DNA of 42,513 bases from an uncultured Bacilli bacterium (GTDB lineage Bacteria; Bacillota_I; Bacilli_A; RF39; UBA660): contig CANQHE010000007.1 in NCBI GenBank assembly GCA_947623735.1, positions 1-42,513 on the forward strand, read 5' to 3'. Below the pieces are notes generated by a model. The model was not told the DNA's origin and made no database searches. It was given only the letters and a program-made list of their open reading frames with translations. Made by a program: the position numbers and the translations under genes. This document shows, piece by piece, positions 39,842 to 42,513 of this stretch (position 1 is the stretch's first letter; every line of letters starts with the position of its first letter).

Positions 39842-41641
39842 ATGGAAAAAATTATCAATATCGCCGTGGTTGCCCATGTAGATGCTGGTAAAAGTACTCT
39901 AGTTGATGCTTTATTAAAAAATTATGGCTTAAAAAACCATGAAGAAATAACTGAAAGAGTAATGGACTCAAATGACTTAGAAAAAGAAAGAGGCATTACT
40001 ATTTATTCCAAGAATTGTTCTATTAGATACAAAGATTATAAAATAAATATTGTTGATACCCCTGGTCATGCTGACTTTTCTAGTGAAGTAGAAAGAGTAA
40101 TTAAAACTGTTGATACAGTAATATTACTTGTTGATTCGGCTGAAGGACCTATGCCTCAAACTCGTTTTGTTTTAAATAAAGCTTTAGAACAAAACTTAAA
40201 ACCAATTTTATTTATTAATAAAATAGATAAGAAAGATGCACGTCCGGAAGCCGTTGTTGATATGACTTTTAATTTATTTATGGAATTAAATGCCACTGAT
40301 GAACAACTTGATTTCCCAATCATTTATGGTGTAGCTAAAAATGGTACTTGTAGTACATCTCTAACCGAAGAAGGAAAGGATATTGCTCCCCTACTAGAAA
40401 CGATTATTAATCATGTTGAACCTTTTAAAGGTAATGAATTTGATTCTTTACAACTTCAAATATCTAATCTTGCTTATGATGAATATATTGGTCGTTTAGG
40501 AATTGGTCGTATTACTAAAGGTAAAATTAAAAATGGTGAAACTGTAACTTTAGTTAAAAATGATGGTAAAATCGAATCATTTAAAATAACTAAATTATTT
40601 GTTAATGAAGGTATTAATAAAGTTGAAAAAGATATCGCTTATTTTGGGGATATTGTAACTATCGCGGGAGCATCAGATATATCTATTGGTGATACTATCT
40701 GTGAAAAAGGTATTATTGACCCTCTTCCTCCAATAACGATTGAAAGACCTACTCTATCCATGAACTTTTTAGTAAACTCTTCTCCCTTCGCTGGAAGAAG
40801 TGGTAAATTCTTAACTACGAGACATATTAAAGAACGTTTAGAAAAAGAATTAGAAACTAATGTTGGTTTAATGGTTGAAGAACTTGAAGGAACCGATGGT
40901 TATAAAGTATCTGGTCGTGGGGAATTACACTTATCTATTTTACTTGAAAACATGCGTCGTGAAGGCTATGAATTATCCGTATCTAAACCCGTTGTTTTAT
41001 TTGAAGAAATAGATGGTGTTAAATGTGAACCTTTTGAAAAAGTTATTATTAATGTTCCCAGTGATTATTCTGGTACCGTTATTAATGATTTACAAGAAAG
41101 AAAAGGAACTCTTTTAGTTATTAATAATACTGATGATAATTATGTTCATCTTGAATTTAGTGCCCCAACTAGAGGTTTAATTGGCTATCGTAGCAACTTT
41201 ATTACTAACACTAAGGGTGAAGGTATCATGGTTCGTTCTTTTGATGCTTATAAGCCTTATGTTGGCCCTATCGCGCGTCGTAAAAATGGTGTTTTAGTAT
41301 CAATGGAAAATGGTAAAGCCTTAGGTTATTCTCTTTGGAACTTACAAGAAAGAGGCACTTTAATTATTGAACCCGCAACGGATGTTTATGTTGGTATGAT
41401 TATAGGTATTCATAATCGTGATAATGATTTAGACGTTAATCCTTGTAAAAATAAAAACTTAACTAACACTAGAGCTAGTGGTAGTGATGAAGCTATAAAC
41501 TTAAATAAACCTAAAACTTTTACTTTAGAAGAAGCCTTAGAGTTTATTGAAGATGATGAATACGTTGAAGTTACTCCAACTGATATTCGTTTAAGAAAAA
41601 AAATATTAGATCCTAAAGATCGTTTTCGAACTAATCGTTAA
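39842..41641 (+). CDS. typA: Translational GTPase TypA/BipA
   Basis: AHVDAGKSTLVDALL, DTPGHADFSSEVERV, NKIDKKDARP; BipA C-terminus. Confidence 0.96.
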   Translation: MEKIINIAVVAHVDAGKSTLVDALLKNYGLKNHEEITERVMDSNDLEKERGITIYSKNCSIRYKDYKINIVDTPGHADFSSEVERVIKTVDTVILLVDSAEGPMPQTRFVLNKALEQNLKPILFINKIDKKDARPEAVVDMTFNLFMELNATDEQLDFPIIYGVAKNGTCSTSLTEEGKDIAPLLETIINHVEPFKGNEFDSLQLQISNLAYDEYIGRLGIGRITKGKIKNGETVTLVKNDGKIESFKITKLFVNEGINKVEKDIAYFGDIVTIAGASDISIGDTICEKGIIDPLPPITIERPTLSMNFLVNSSPFAGRSGKFLTTRHIKERLEKELETNVGLMVEELEGTDGYKVSGRGELHLSILLENMRREGYELSVSKPVVLFEEIDGVKCEPFEKVIINVPSDYSGTVINDLQERKGTLLVINNTDDNYVHLEFSAPTRGLIGYRSNFITNTKGEGIMVRSFDAYKPYVGPIARRKNGVLVSMENGKALGYSLWNLQERGTLIIEPATDVYVGMIIGIHNRDNDLDVNPCKNKNLTNTRASGSDEAINLNKPKTFTLEEALEFIEDDEYVEVTPTDIRLRKKILDPKDRFRTNR

Positions 41642-41693
41642 TTAAAACAAAAGCAAATCTTAAAAAAAAGAGCAATATTTTTTAAACATTAAA

Positions 41694-41727
41694 GGTGATA
41701 GCTTACAAATTAAGCATCATCTTTTTT
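41694..41727 (+). terminator. Probable typA intrinsic terminator
   Basis: GGTGATAGCTT-acaaatt-AAGCATCATC then TTTTTT (one bulged A). Confidence 0.6.
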
Positions 41728-41817
41728 ATATGAAACACTACCCAATTATCTTTATTAAATTTTATTTGACATATAAACATATGTATGATATAGTTTAGTT
41801 AGACTAGAGGTGGGGTT

Positions 41818-42033
41818 ATGGATAATAAAATTAATAATTTAATTAATAGTGCAGATATTTATTTCTATTTAAATAATGCTTATACTGTTGGTTTTTTAAA
41901 GTTATGTGAACTTTTGCCCAAAATAAAACAAGAGGGTATGAGTTCGACTTCCAATAAAGGAAGGTCATCTCAATTCCCTCAAGTTGGTAACAATATAACA
42001 CAATCTAACAATAATGTCAAGTTGCCTACTTAA
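41818..42033 (+). CDS. Small hypothetical protein
   Basis: 71-aa ORF with AGAGGTGGGG SD. Confidence 0.5.
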   Translation: MDNKINNLINSADIYFYLNNAYTVGFLKLCELLPKIKQEGMSSTSNKGRSSQFPQVGNNITQSNNNVKLPT

Positions 42034-42128
42034 AAAGATGGCGCTTGCCTATAATAAAATCAAATCCACAAAATACTTAATATTATCATATAATAATGTC
42101 TTTAAACTTCATTTAATCACATTTAATA

Positions 42129-42368
42129 CTATCTAAATCTTAAATGATCAAACTTCATTTCTACTTTATTATGATATCTTAATAAATCAAGAACTTTAAC
42201 ATTATAGGCATCAGCAAATTCTATTAATTTTTGCGAATCAGGCATTATTTCCCCTTTTTCATATTTTGATATCATTGAGGCAGACATATTTAATAAAAAA
42301 CCCGCTTTTTTTAATGATAAACTTTTTAATAGTCTAATCCTTTTTAAATTTTCTCCAACTACATTCAT
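42129..42368 (-). CDS. XRE-family HTH regulator
   Basis: LKRIRLLKSLSLKKAGFLLNMSASMISKYEKGEIMPDSQKLIEFADAY. Confidence 0.9.
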   Translation of the reverse strand: MNVVGENLKRIRLLKSLSLKKAGFLLNMSASMISKYEKGEIMPDSQKLIEFADAYNVKVLDLLRYHNKVEMKFDHLRFR

Positions 42369-42513
42369 TCTATCATCCCATCCTAATTAATATTTTATCA
42401 TTAAAAAGAAAAAAAGTAAAATTTATAAAAATCTGACAGCCAAAAAGAGTAAATTTGAAAAAAATTTCTTCGCAAAGAAAATTTGATATAATATTATCAT
42501 AAAAAGGTAGGTT

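Overview
Low-GC Firmicutes/Bacilli-like chromosomal window. Much of it is housekeeping: ligA, an intein-containing pcrA/uvrD helicase, murI, pnp, rpsO, rpsR-ssb-rpsF, hsp20 with a CIRCE operator, tex, typA and tRNA-Thr. The most interesting part is about 26-35.7 kb. It holds a SipW-type (Ser-His) signal peptidase, a roughly 960-aa Asp-rich/Cys-rich tandem-repeat surface protein, a TasA-like exported protein, and then what looks like a shufflon-like cassette array. In that array one gene (34884-35675, minus) has a promoter, SD and ATG. Four further cassettes (three on +, one on -) carry the same signal-peptide box in frame with different bodies, but have no start codon or SD and have in-frame stops just upstream. 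A perfect 84-bp inverted repeat bounds the array (30860-30943 / 35584-35667). Short palindromes, a 23-bp lox/dif-like palindrome, inverted box remnants and a shared 3' double-hairpin element recur at the cassette junctions. The reading is an invertible, antigenic-variation-type locus for a SipW/TasA-like surface protein; no recombinase is visible in the window. Also notable are a candidate type I toxin-antitoxin locus with tandem sRNA copies (38.0-38.5 kb), an intein with a GIY-YIG-like insert, an MMPL transporter with a repeat-built extracellular domain, a STAS/sigma pair without an anti-sigma gene, and a shared palindromic promoter near RhuM-Fic and DinD-like genes. All calls come from reading the sequence and ORF track; no searches were run.
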